The notes: generated by a model from the letters alone, not told the origin. Positions 25,323-33,455 are shown, numbered from the stretch's first letter. The stretch is DNA of 64,000 nucleotides from Kibdelosporangium sp. MJ126-NF4 (GCF_000826545.1 NZ_CDME01000011.1:1204001-1268000), one strand, 5' to 3'. Made by a program: numbers and translations.

Positions 25323-26522
25323 TTAGAACGGCGGGACGTCGTGCGCCTGTGGTGTGGTGATGACGGTTTGCTTGCTGGGGGTGGTGAAGACAAGGGTGCC
25401 GGGCTTGGGGTGCTCCAGCCGCCAGTTGGTGCGTTGCCGCATGAGATTGTGGCGTTTGCAGAACATGGCCAGGTTGTCGTGACTGGTCACCCCGCCGTGG
25501 CTGTGGGGCTGGGAATGGTCGGTTTCGCACCGTTGTGCCGGAACAGCGCAGCCGGGCTGGCGGCAGGTCCTGTCCCGTAGCTGGAGGTGTCGTCGCAATG
25601 CGGGTGAGGCGAACCGTTTCTGGCTGACTTCGAGGACTTGTCCGGTGGGGTCGGTGATCACGCGTCGCCAGGTGGCGTGGTGGGCGAGTTCCCTGGCGTA
25701 CTCGGCGGTGATCGGCCCGTAGCCGCTGATCTCCCCAGGCTCCCGGTTGAGTCCCATCAGGGTGGTCATCGGCGCCAGTACATGCACCGCCGCCGCAGGC
25801 CGATCCACTGTCTTCTTGAAGGTGACCAGGTCCATGAACACGTCCGCCCGCGCCTGCGCCCGACTCCGCCCCGGCCTCGAACTGAGCTTGGCCAGCAAAT
25901 CCAACTGGAAGTAGGCCTGTTCGGCTTCGTGTGGTTGCAGGGTGATGGTGATGGCGGAGGTGCCGTCGGGTTTGTGCCACTTGACGGCATCCCTCCCGGC
26001 CTTCTTCAACTGGCGTCGTTCTTCCTCGCCGTCGGGGTCGGCCCAGATCAGTTCGCGGCGGATGGCGTGCTTGAACCGGGTCAGGTTCTCGCACGTCCCG
26101 CCGTCCAGGACTCGTTTCTCCACCGTGAGTGCCTGGTCCTCGTCCAGGTCGATCGTGTAGTCGTGCATGGCCTTGGCTCGCATGATGTCCACCTCACCCT
26201 CCGCCATCGCCTCGACCGTGGCGGGAAGCCTGGTCACCAAGGTCTGCGCTTGAGACAGTTGCTTGCCGGTGGTGACTGGGCTCAGACAGAGTTCGATCGC
26301 GAGGTCTTCCGCCGCGCCGTCACCCACCTCGATCCCCGACCGCTGTGGTGGGTGCAGTTCCGCGAAACGCGCCAAACCCCGGATCAACTCCGCATCGACA
26401 ATGTTCCGTTGTCGATAACGGTCGGCGATGTAGTTGCGGGTTTGTTCGCGGTCCATCTGCGACACCGGAATATCCGGTGGTGCCTGACGTTCATGGAATG
26501 CCACAGCGAGCTGTTCGAACAT
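25323..26522 (-). CDS. DUF222 and HNH endonuclease domain protein (13E12 family)
   Basis: 399 residues. The first 280 are the helical DUF222 region; the C-terminal HNH nuclease has CRQPGC, then CETDHSQPHSHGG and NLAMFCKRHN, giving the metal-binding cysteines and the catalytic His-Asn-His set. This family is abundant and repeated in actinomycetes; its role is unclear and often linked to mobility. ATG 26522 has no ribosome site, but TAAAAT (26529-26534, opposite strand) lies 6 bases upstream, which would fit a leaderless message. It fills almost the whole space between the inverted repeats. Confidence 0.88.
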   Translation of the reverse strand: MFEQLAVAFHERQAPPDIPVSQMDREQTRNYIADRYRQRNIVDAELIRGLARFAELHPPQRSGIEVGDGAAEDLAIELCLSPVTTGKQLSQAQTLVTRLPATVEAMAEGEVDIMRAKAMHDYTIDLDEDQALTVEKRVLDGGTCENLTRFKHAIRRELIWADPDGEEERRQLKKAGRDAVKWHKPDGTSAITITLQPHEAEQAYFQLDLLAKLSSRPGRSRAQARADVFMDLVTFKKTVDRPAAAVHVLAPMTTLMGLNREPGEISGYGPITAEYARELAHHATWRRVITDPTGQVLEVSQKRFASPALRRHLQLRDRTCRQPGCAVPAQRCETDHSQPHSHGGVTSHDNLAMFCKRHNLMRQRTNWRLEHPKPGTLVFTTPSKQTVITTPQAHDVPPF

Positions 26523-26588
26523 GTGTCCATTTTATCGAAGAAACATGGCTATCGCTGTACTCTTTCGGGTGAATCACCCAAGTAGCGT

Positions 26589-26768
26589 TGCGGGATGTGG
26601 ATGGTGAGTCACGCTCCGCTCACCCATGGGCCACCCGCCGCCGTGCCCGGTTTGAACGGATTACTTCTGATTGCGTTAGCGCTGTTGGTTACGTTGGAGT
26701 GCAACTCCCAGCCTCGGCTGACAGTCACAGCGCTGGTTACCCTGTGTTGGTTACGTACCAGCAAGTTC
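26589..26768. repeat. Right inverted repeat of the DUF222/HNH element (180 bp)
   Basis: Inverted partner of 25135-25314. The inner edge is TGCGGGATGTGGATGGTGAG and the outer edge is TTACGTACCAGCAAGTTC. It lies upstream of the HNH gene and carries no gene itself. Confidence 0.88.
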
Positions 26769-26800
26769 TACTCCCCAGCCTGGTTGGGGAATGGAGCCTT

Positions 26801-26848
26801 GCCTCCTTGCCTCCTTGCCTCCTTGCCTCCTTGCCTCCTTGCCTCCTT
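26801..26848 (+). repeat. Octamer tandem repeat, six units
   Basis: Six exact head-to-tail copies of GCCTCCTT, preceded by a partial copy and followed by more pyrimidine-rich DNA (TTTTCCTTCTTTGCG). The rest of the 26769-27100 stretch shows no gene: the open frames across it translate into repeated Leu-Pro-Pro-Cys or Trp/Gly-rich text and have no ribosome site. Confidence 0.95.
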
Positions 26849-27100
26849 TTCCTTCTTTGCGTTTTTCGGCTTCGTGTTTTCTCGGCCGGTGGCTGATTGG
26901 GGTGGCGTCTCCGTTCGGTCGTTGCGCTGTCTGGGCGGGCTTGTCTGGTCGTGGCCTCTTGTCTGTCGGCTGTCCGGGGGTGCTGGCTGGGTTGGTGGTG
27001 GTCGGCGGTTACTGGCTGGTGGTTGGGGGTGTGGGGGCTCGGTGGTTGTTCGTGTCTTGGATCACTTGGTTGGTTGGGGTGGGGGTGTGGTAGAAAATCT

Positions 27101-27110
27101 AACGATCGTT
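27101..27110. promoter_or_regulatory. Candidate TetR operator before the MFS gene
   Basis: AACGATCGTT is a perfect 10-base palindrome in an A/T-richer stretch 26 bases before the GTG start of the transporter. The TetR gene that closes the same operon (28333-28860) is the obvious candidate to bind it. Confidence 0.6.
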
Positions 27111-27136
27111 CAAGTTTCTGTCTGGGGGTGTGTACC

Positions 27137-28336
27137 GTGGCTAATCCGTACCGTGAGCTGTTTGCTGCTCCTGGTGCTGTGGCGTTCTCTCTTGCTGGTT
27201 TCGTTGCCAGGGCGCCGATGTCTATGGCTGGCATTGGGATCGTCACCATGGTTGCTGGGTTGCGTGGGCAGTATGGGCTTGCTGGGGCTGTTTCTGCTTG
27301 CTTCACGCTGGCCATGGCGCTGATTGGTCCTCAGGTTTCTCGGCTGGTTGATCGGCATGGGCAGCGTCGTGTTCTGTTGCCCGCCGCTGCGGTCAGTGTG
27401 CTGGGGTTGGGTGGGCTTTCCTTGTGTGCCAGGCAGGATGCTCCGATGTGGGCCTTGTTCGGGTTCGCGGTTCTTGCCGGGTGCATGCCCAACATGGGCG
27501 CTATGGTCCGTGCTCGCTGGGCTGAGTTGTACCGCGATTCGCCGAGACTGCACACGGCTTTGGCGCTGGAGGCCGTTGTGGATGAACTGACTTTCGTTGT
27601 TGGGCCTGCGTTGTCGGTTGCGTTGTCCACCATGGTGTTTCCGGAGGCTGGGCCGCTTGTCGCTGCGGCTGTGCTCGCGCTTGGTGTGGTGTTGTTTGTG
27701 CTTCAACGCCGTACTGAACCGGCGACGCATCCCCATGGTGTGGATGGTGGTGGGTCGGCTGTTCGTTCGTCTGGGCTGATCGTGTTGGTGCTCACCTTGG
27801 TTGCGGGCGGCACCATCATTGGGACTGTTGACGTGGTCAGTGTCGCCTTCGCTGAGGCGCAGGGTGCTCCGGCCGCTGCTGGCATTGTGTTGTCCGCCTA
27901 TGCCGTTGGGTCGGGTGTTGCTGGGTTGGCGTTCGGGATGCTCAAGTTGTCGATGCCGTTGCCGAGGTTGTTCCTGATCGGTGTTGCCGGTACCGCTGTC
28001 ACTACGTTGCCGATGTTGCTTGTGGACAGTGTGGCTTTGTTGGCCGTTGCGGTTTTTGTTTCTGGTGCCTTCTTCGCTCCGACCATGATTGTGGTGATGG
28101 GGTTGGTGGAGCGGTTGACTCCCGCTTCTCGGCTCACTGAGGGCATGACGTGGGCCATTACCGGGATCAGTGTTGGGGTTGCTCTCGGTGCCGCTGTGTC
28201 CGGTCAGGTGCTCGATGGTTATGGGCCTGGTGGTGGTTTCTTCGTGGCCATCGCTGCTGGGGTGGCCGCGTTGCTGGTGGCGTTGTTGGGGCGTCGCATG
28301 CTGTCCGTGGCTCCTGTGGGTATCGTCGATCTGTGA
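27137..28336 (+). CDS. MFS efflux transporter
   Basis: 399 residues with about twelve hydrophobic segments. LVDRHGQRR between helices 2 and 3 matches the major facilitator loop motif. GTG 27137 follows a GGGGGTG ribosome site; the longer frame upstream is not protein-like. Codons end in T far more often than in neighbouring genes (many GCT, GGT, GTT), so it may have been acquired. The stop overlaps a TetR regulator start (GTGA), the classic arrangement of a self-regulated drug exporter. Substrate unknown. Confidence 0.85.
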   Translation: MANPYRELFAAPGAVAFSLAGFVARAPMSMAGIGIVTMVAGLRGQYGLAGAVSACFTLAMALIGPQVSRLVDRHGQRRVLLPAAAVSVLGLGGLSLCARQDAPMWALFGFAVLAGCMPNMGAMVRARWAELYRDSPRLHTALALEAVVDELTFVVGPALSVALSTMVFPEAGPLVAAAVLALGVVLFVLQRRTEPATHPHGVDGGGSAVRSSGLIVLVLTLVAGGTIIGTVDVVSVAFAEAQGAPAAAGIVLSAYAVGSGVAGLAFGMLKLSMPLPRLFLIGVAGTAVTTLPMLLVDSVALLAVAVFVSGAFFAPTMIVVMGLVERLTPASRLTEGMTWAITGISVGVALGAAVSGQVLDGYGPGGGFFVAIAAGVAALLVALLGRRMLSVAPVGIVDL

Positions 28337-28860
28337 CTGATGGGCGGAAACTGAAGGGGGAGCGGCGCAAACAGGAGCTGATCGACGCCACGCTCCAGGT
28401 GGTCGCCAGGGAGGGAGTTGCCGGTGTCAGCCACCGGACTGTCGCTCGGGAGGCTGGGCAGCCCGCGACCGCGCCCGCCTATTACTTCGACGGCATTGAC
28501 GACCTGCTGACCGCCGCTCTGACCTCGTGCATGAATGAGGACGCCGACCGGCTCGGCCGGATGGTGAGCCTGCGGGAGGTCGCGGAGTTGATGGCGGAGG
28601 CGCTGCGGGACCCCGGCAGGCTCCTTGCCGAGTTCGAGCTGTTCCTGCTCGCGGCAAGGGACCCGGGGCTGCGTGAATCCACCGAACGCTGGCTCGGGTC
28701 GCTGGCCGATGTCGCCCGCCGGTTCACCGACGACCCGGATCGCGTCACCGCGTTCGTCGCCGCCTACGACGGCCTGCTGCTCCAGGCACTGGTGGTCAGC
28801 AGGCCGCCCACCGCGACCGAGTTCGAGGCCGTACTGCGGGTTTTGCTTCCGCAGCGCTGA
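28333..28860 (+). CDS. TetR-family regulator of the MFS operon
   Basis: 175 residues from GTG 28333, coupled to the transporter by a 4-base overlap. The N-terminal helix-turn-helix is ERRKQELIDATLQVVAREG, then VSHRTVAREAGQPATAPAYYF; the rest is the ligand-binding domain, slightly short for the family. Codon use is typical GC-rich, unlike the transporter's. It probably represses its own operon through the palindrome at 27101. The last part of the gene forms one arm of a 22-bp inverted repeat. Confidence 0.85.
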   Translation: MTDGRKLKGERRKQELIDATLQVVAREGVAGVSHRTVAREAGQPATAPAYYFDGIDDLLTAALTSCMNEDADRLGRMVSLREVAELMAEALRDPGRLLAEFELFLLAARDPGLRESTERWLGSLADVARRFTDDPDRVTAFVAAYDGLLLQALVVSRPPTATEFEAVLRVLLPQR

Positions 28861-28882
28861 CTCGAACTCGGTCGCGGTGGGC
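28806..28882. terminator. 22-bp perfect inverted repeat with nested hairpin at the TetR gene end
   Basis: The left arm (28806-28827) lies inside the TetR coding region and the right arm (28861-28882) starts right after its stop codon. Both are perfect complements over 22 bases. Inside the 33-base loop CTGCGG (28833-28838) pairs with CCGCAG (28849-28854). It probably acts as a terminator, but its length and position inside a gene are unusual. Confidence 0.7.
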
Positions 28883-28941
28883 AAAGATTTCGGTGGGTAC
28901 CACAATGCCCCCGACCGTGCTGTGGCCGCAGTGTCTCTCCC

Positions 28942-29130
28942 ATGACCCAGCCGCGTGGCCGAACTCACCGTCTCGAGGTTGAGCTCGTGCCGGACGCCGA
29001 CCCCATCCGTGGACGGGTCCGGCGCGCCGACGGGACCGAGCGGTCCTTCGACGGCTGGCTCGAACTCGTGGAACTGCTCGACCGGGCACGTACGTCTGTG
29101 CACAACGCAGGGGAGAGGGAAGCGCGATGA
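28942..29130 (+). CDS. Small protein of unknown function (62 aa)
   Basis: 62 residues, charged. It reads LEVELVPDADPIRGRVRRAD then SFDGWLELVELLDRAR, a short beta-beta-alpha pattern I recognise loosely from small actinomycete hypotheticals. No convincing ribosome site. Its TGA overlaps the next ATG by 4 bases, which supports translation of both. Confidence 0.55.
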   Translation: MTQPRGRTHRLEVELVPDADPIRGRVRRADGTERSFDGWLELVELLDRARTSVHNAGEREAR

Positions 29131-29432
29131 GCAATCCGGGATTCATGGGACAACAGGCCTCGCAGCAGGCGTCCGCGTCGGCCAGCCGTGCCTCGCAGCA
29201 GCACGCGAGCATGGCCAGCCAGCACGCGATGCAGCACGCCAGCAGCCTCAGCCACCGCCACCACAGCCGCTCGGCGGGCAGGGGCGGGTTCGGGCTGCTC
29301 GGACGGCTGGTCGGGCTGGTGTTCACGTTGGTGTCGCTGGCCATCGCGGCCGGTGTGTTCCTGCTGATCCTCAGCCAGGCACAGCCCGAGTGGTTCCACG
29401 GCGTGATGACCTGGCTCGACCGCCTGTTCTAG
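29127..29432 (+). CDS. Small membrane protein of unknown function
   Basis: 101 residues. The first half is a low-complexity hydrophilic region rich in Gln, Ser, Ala and His (ASQQASASASRASQQHAS), followed by one strong membrane helix (LVGLVFTLVSLAIAAGVFLLIL) and a short tail. Probably a single-pass membrane protein with a cytoplasmic or surface low-complexity segment. Starts inside the previous stop (ATGA). Function not recognised. Confidence 0.65.
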   Translation: MSNPGFMGQQASQQASASASRASQQHASMASQHAMQHASSLSHRHHSRSAGRGGFGLLGRLVGLVFTLVSLAIAAGVFLLILSQAQPEWFHGVMTWLDRLF

Positions 29433-29443
29433 AAGGAGCCGGG

Positions 29444-29605
29444 ATGAACTACCGGATGGCCACCGTTGCGGGACAGGTACGAACAGGGGAAAGGGCCGCA
29501 CAAGCCGTAACGTTCACCGCGCAGCGCCGACTTGTCCTGATAAGACAGGCAGGCCCAAGCGGACGAGGCGGCGTTGCGAGTGGCCCTGATCGAGCGGGAC
29601 CGTGA
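29444..29605 (+). CDS. Possible short ORF overlapping the LAL regulator start
   Basis: AAGGAG (29433-29438) sits 5 bases before this ATG, a better ribosome site than any for the regulator that follows. The 53-codon frame (MNYRMATVAGQVRTGERAA onward) is basic and unremarkable. It ends 32 bases inside the regulator, so it may be a leader peptide that couples translation into that gene. It could be chance. Confidence 0.35.
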   Translation: MNYRMATVAGQVRTGERAAQAVTFTAQRRLVLIRQAGPSGRGGVASGPDRAGP

Positions 29606-32366
29606 GCTGGCACGGATGGACGACCTGCTCGCGCTGGCCGCGGCCGGGCACGGCCGGACCGTCCTCGTCGAGGGACCGGCCGGGATCGGCAAGACGGCGT
29701 TGCTCGCCGCCGCGCGGGAACGTGCCGCCCTGCTCGGGATCTTCGCGCTCACAGCCGTCGGCGGGGAACTGGAACTGGACCTGCCGTTCGCCGTCGTGCG
29801 GCAGTTGTTCGAGCCGTCGCTGCGTGACGCGGCCGACGACGTGCTGACCGGCGCCGCGGGCCTGGCCGCCCCGGTGTTCGGCCTCGACGGGCGGCAGGCC
29901 GACGCCGGTGACCCGGCCGCACTGGCCGGTGTGGTCCACGGTCTCTACTGGGTGTGCTCGAACCTGGCCGAGCGGACGCCGTTGCTGCTGGCCGTGGACG
30001 ACGTGCACTGGGCCGACGAGGCGTCGCTGCGGTTCCTGTCGCATCTGGGCCGCCGGATCGCGGACCTGCCGGTGCTGCTCGTCCTGGCGGGCAGGCCACA
30101 GCCCGCGGGCGGTGGGCTCGACCGCGCCCTCACCGGGACCACGCCGGAACTCGTCGGCCTGCGGCCGTTGACCGACCAGGCGGTCGGGCAGGTCGTGCGG
30201 GACTCGATGGCGGAGGACGCGGACGACGCCTTCTGCCGCGCCTGCGCACGAGCCAGCGGCGGCAACCCGTTCCTGTTGGCGGAGGCGCTCACCAGCCTGC
30301 GCGCCGACCACGTCCGGCCGGTGGCGGCCGAGGCGGACCGCGTGGTGAGCCTGCGTCCCGAGACCATTTCCCGCGCGGTGCTCACCCGCCTGGCCCGGCT
30401 CGGCCCGGACGCCATCCGGCTGGCCAGGGCGCTCGCCGTGCTCGGCCCGGCGGCCGACCTGCGCCGCGCGGCCCTCCTCGCGGGGATCCCCGACGTCACC
30501 GACGTCGCCGAGACGTTGGCGCGTGAGGACATCGTCACCTCGACCCGGCCGATCCGGTTCACGCACCCGTTGGTGCGTACCGCTGTCTACGCCGACGGCA
30601 GTGACATGCTCCGTGCGGCCAGCCACAAGCGTGCCGCGCTGCTGCTGTACGACGACGGTGTCCCGGCCGAGCAACTCGTGCCGCATCTGCTCGCGGCCGA
30701 GCCCGAGTCCGATTCGTCGGTCGTGGGCTGGCTGCGCACGGCGGCGGCCGACGCGTTCGCCCGAGGTGCGCCCGAGGTCGCGGCCACCTGCCTGCAACGG
30801 GCCCTTGCCGAACCGCCGCGCGCCGCCGACCGGGTGGACCTGCTGGCGTCTTTGGGCCGTGCGATGGGAATGGCCCACCGACCGGCCGAGGCCGCCGACG
30901 CGCTGCGCGAGGCGTACGAACTGGCCGAGGATCCCCGGCTGCGGGCCGACCTGGCGATGGAACTGGGCGCGTTGATGCTGCAGACCGGTCGTGGCGCGGA
31001 GACGCTCGCCAGCTACGACCTGGTCCGGCGCGCCATCGACGACAGCGACGAGGAGTTCCTGCAGCAGCCGCACGGCGCGCTCGCGATGGGCTACTTCTCC
31101 CACCGGCTGCCGCCCAGCGCGTGGGTCGAGCGGTTGGACCGGCTGGTGCCCGGCCTCAGCCACGACACCGAGGCAGACCGGATGATCCTGGCGACGGTGT
31201 CCTTCTGGGCGGCCGTCACCGGTGACCGGTCCGCCGAGGAGACCGGTCGCCTCGCCGCCGCGGCGGCGAGGGGCCCGCTGCCCAACCGGGACCGGTGGAT
31301 CCTCGTCAACTTCGCCAACGCGGGACTGGCCGTGGCCGGTCGGCTGCCCGAATCACTGGACCTGCTCGACCGCGGCATCGACGACGCCCGGTCCCGCGGC
31401 GACGCCACCGAGTTCCGCTACCTGTGCGTGTTGCGCTCACACACCGCGCTCTACGCGGGCGAACTGCTGGACGCCGAAGCCGACGGCAGATCGGCGTTGA
31501 GCCTGCAGGAGGTGGACCAGTCACAGGAGTCACCGCTCGCCGTCGCCGTACTGGTGAACGCGCTCGTGGAACGCGGTGAGCTCACCGAGGCGCAGGCCAT
31601 CCTGGCCGAGCACGACCTGGAGAAACCGCGCCCGGTGTCCATGCTCATCGAGCACTTCCTGCTGATGGCCCGAGGCAGGCTGCGCCTGGCCCAGAACCGG
31701 CCCGGCGACGCGCTCGACGACCTCGTCGAATGCGGCAGGGCACTGGCGGGCCAGGGATACACCAACCCCGGGTTCGCGCACTGGCGCGCCGAGGCGGTCA
31801 TGGCCCACCTGGCCCTGGGCCACAAGGAGGAAGCCACGGCACTCGCCACGGAGGAAGTCGAGCTGGCACGGCGGTTTGGCGCCCCACGCGGACTCGGCAT
31901 CGCACTGCGGTCCGCCGCGTTCGCCAACGGCGGCGACCTGGACCTGTTCGAGGAAGCGGTGTCGGTGTTGGCCGACTCGGGCGCACGGCTGGACCACGCC
32001 CGCGCTCTGGTCGACTACGGAGCGGCCCTGCGCAGAGCCGGACACCGCACCCGCGCGCAGCAACCGCTACGCGCAGGCCTGGACCTCGCCGCCCGCTGTG
32101 GCGCGAGTCCCCTTGTCGCACAGGCGAACGCCGAGCTGATCGCTGTCGGCGCCCGCCCCCGTCGCGACGCGCTCACCGGCGTCGAGGCCCTCACCGCGAG
32201 CGAACTGCGTGTGGCTCGCCTGGCGGCGGACGGCGCCACCAACCGCGAGATCGCCCAGACCTTGTTCGTCAGCCGCAGAACCGTCGAGGTCCACCTGACC
32301 AACACCTACCGCAAACTGGAGATCGACTCCCGTGCCGGGCTATGGGCGAAACTGACGCGGATGTAG
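29574..32366 (+). CDS. Large LuxR-family (LAL) ATP-binding transcriptional regulator
   Basis: 930 residues, typical for the LAL/MalT-like class. Walker A GPAGIGKTA is at about 34-42 and Walker B LLLAVDDVHWAD near residue 140. A long helical, TPR-like middle region follows. The C-terminal LuxR DNA-binding domain is LTASELRVARLAADGATNREIA then FVSRRTVEVHLTNTYRKL. Such proteins are often pathway activators in antibiotic clusters. It starts at TTG 29574 or GTG 29580; neither has a strong ribosome site. No obvious target operon adjoins it. Confidence 0.88.
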   Translation: MRVALIERDRELARMDDLLALAAAGHGRTVLVEGPAGIGKTALLAAARERAALLGIFALTAVGGELELDLPFAVVRQLFEPSLRDAADDVLTGAAGLAAPVFGLDGRQADAGDPAALAGVVHGLYWVCSNLAERTPLLLAVDDVHWADEASLRFLSHLGRRIADLPVLLVLAGRPQPAGGGLDRALTGTTPELVGLRPLTDQAVGQVVRDSMAEDADDAFCRACARASGGNPFLLAEALTSLRADHVRPVAAEADRVVSLRPETISRAVLTRLARLGPDAIRLARALAVLGPAADLRRAALLAGIPDVTDVAETLAREDIVTSTRPIRFTHPLVRTAVYADGSDMLRAASHKRAALLLYDDGVPAEQLVPHLLAAEPESDSSVVGWLRTAAADAFARGAPEVAATCLQRALAEPPRAADRVDLLASLGRAMGMAHRPAEAADALREAYELAEDPRLRADLAMELGALMLQTGRGAETLASYDLVRRAIDDSDEEFLQQPHGALAMGYFSHRLPPSAWVERLDRLVPGLSHDTEADRMILATVSFWAAVTGDRSAEETGRLAAAAARGPLPNRDRWILVNFANAGLAVAGRLPESLDLLDRGIDDARSRGDATEFRYLCVLRSHTALYAGELLDAEADGRSALSLQEVDQSQESPLAVAVLVNALVERGELTEAQAILAEHDLEKPRPVSMLIEHFLLMARGRLRLAQNRPGDALDDLVECGRALAGQGYTNPGFAHWRAEAVMAHLALGHKEEATALATEEVELARRFGAPRGLGIALRSAAFANGGDLDLFEEAVSVLADSGARLDHARALVDYGAALRRAGHRTRAQQPLRAGLDLAARCGASPLVAQANAELIAVGARPRRDALTGVEALTASELRVARLAADGATNREIAQTLFVSRRTVEVHLTNTYRKLEIDSRAGLWAKLTRM

Positions 32367-32479
32367 CAGTCAGTCCCGCGACACACGAGACGCCCGAACG
32401 TGCACGCGCATGTCATGTGCGCGCGACCGCAGAGTGCGTGGCTTGTGCGCCAGCGCAGGGGTGTGGTTCGTGGGGTGTC

Positions 32480-32609
32480 CCTCCCGTATGGCCTGGGCGT
32501 AGCCATACCACGGCGTGTCGGGAGGTCGGCCTACGAAACTCAACCCGAAGCGCAGGCGGTACCGATCTCCCGGCACGCCGTGGTTTCCTTTGGCAGGACA
32601 TACGGGAGG
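32480..32609. repeat. Internal 130-bp dyad, copy 1
   Basis: Within the left arm, CCTCCCGTATG (32480-32490) pairs with CATACGGGAGG (32599-32609), and a 23-base inner arm (32507-32529) pairs with 32562-32584 with two mismatches. So each arm of the large repeat is itself a palindrome. Confidence 0.85.
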
Positions 32610-33056
32610 GGCGCCCCGCGCCCCCCACTCGACCCGGGAAGTCACGTGGGCTGAGCCAACCGGCGCGAGAAACGAAGAGGTCTTTGTGTCCCCTCTCGGA
32701 GGCCTGCCCGCCGGCGAGGCATCTTTGTCTTTTCTCTTCCCCGCACCCCATAAGACAGTCCCCCGCCCAACCCGGGGGGCGTCCCTGCTCCAGTCTACCG
32801 GCAATAACCCCTGGTCAAAGGACTACCGACGAGTTGTGGACAACGAGATTCGCCGATGATCCCTTCGCCTCAGGGACGAGCCTGTGCTGCCCGCCGTGTC
32901 GGGCTTGTTCCCGACGCTCGAGTTCGCTCGTGGCACGAAGAGCATGTCCTCGCCGGACGGCAGGCCGCCGAGAGGGAAACCAACCCGTGGTCTGTCCACC
33001 CGGTTGGCTGTGCTCACGTGATTTCCTGTGCCTGGAAAAAGAGGCGTGGTCGGTTC

Positions 33057-33186
33057 CCTCCCGTATGTCCTGCCGGAGGAAACCACGGCGTGCCGGGAGG
33101 TCGGTATCGCCTGCGCTGTGGGTTGGTTTGCGTAGGCCGACCTCCCGACACGCCGTGGTATGGCTTCGCCCAGGCCATACGGGAGG
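33057..33186. repeat. Internal 130-bp dyad, copy 2 (inverted)
   Basis: Same design and same length as copy 1: outer arms 33057-33067 and 33176-33186, inner arms 33082-33104 and 33137-33159. The two copies face each other within the large inverted repeat. Confidence 0.85.
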
Positions 33187-33205
33187 AAACCAACCACGAA
33201 GCACC

Positions 33206-33352
33206 CGCTTGCGCTATGCGCGCAAGGCCACTTGCCCACGTGCCCTCTTACGCGCAAGGCCTCTGGCCCGCTTGCCCTCCTACGCGCAAGGCCTCTTGCC
33301 ACCCATGCGCTTACGTGCGCATCTCTGCGTTTGCGCGCAAGGCTTCTTGCGT
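33206..33352. repeat. Degenerate tandem units each with a GCAAG/CTTGC hairpin
   Basis: About four related units of 30-50 bases. Hairpins: 33222-33235, 33254-33275 (longer loop), 33286-33299 and 33337-33350, each pairing GCAAG with CTTGC; most are preceded by TACGCGC- or TGCGCGC-like sequence. The unit next to the big repeat is also found, degenerate and inverted, at its left edge (32441-32470). The remaining 33353-33455 shows nothing recognisable. Confidence 0.7.
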
Positions 33353-33455
33353 ACTGGTTCTCTTTCGCTTGATGGATATCTGATGGGCTATCGAATCCAG
33401 GTTTGCTCTCGAAGCAATCCGTTAGGCTGAGCTGAATGCGGGCTGGCCAGGCCGG

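Larger units (their letters stand above)
25135..26768. mobile_element. DUF222/HNH (REP13E12-like) element bounded by 180-bp inverted repeats
   Basis: One leftward DUF222/HNH-endonuclease gene lies between two long inverted repeats of equal length (180 bp each); the whole is about 1.63 kb. DUF222/HNH genes are repeated in many actinomycete genomes (REP13E12 family in mycobacteria), and an HNH nuclease between terminal repeats suggests a mobile unit. No target duplication could be identified by eye, so mobility is inference. Confidence 0.6.
32441..33229. repeat. Very large nested inverted repeat, gene-free
   Basis: Left arm about 32441-32722 and right arm about 32944-33229 are imperfect inverted copies of each other over roughly 280 bases, with a 220-base centre. 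Conserved blocks include CCTCCCGTATGGCCTGGGCG, CCATACCACGGCGTGTCGGG, AGGTCGGCCTACG, CACGCCGTGGTTTCC, GCCAACCGG and CCGGCGAGG. No open frame here has a ribosome site or protein-like composition. With its flanks it makes up the 1.1-kb space between the LAL regulator and the anchored protein gene. Function unknown. Confidence 0.88.

Noticed and set aside
26588..27323. Open frames encoding Leu-Pro-Pro-Cys repeats and Trp/Gly-rich text
   Set aside because: They translate the octamer repeat and T/G-rich spacer, have no ribosome site and resemble no protein.
33206..33352. CRISPR array
   Set aside because: Repeat units are degenerate and irregular, spacers are not distinct, and no cas genes are nearby.
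31730..33430. 566-codon frame crossing the LAL gene end and the large palindrome
   Set aside because: Shadow frame, Arg/Pro-rich, and it reads through inverted repeats; no start signal.
32367..33455. Insertion sequence with a transposase
   Set aside because: No transposase-like frame is present in either strand of the palindrome region; only the repeats themselves are seen.
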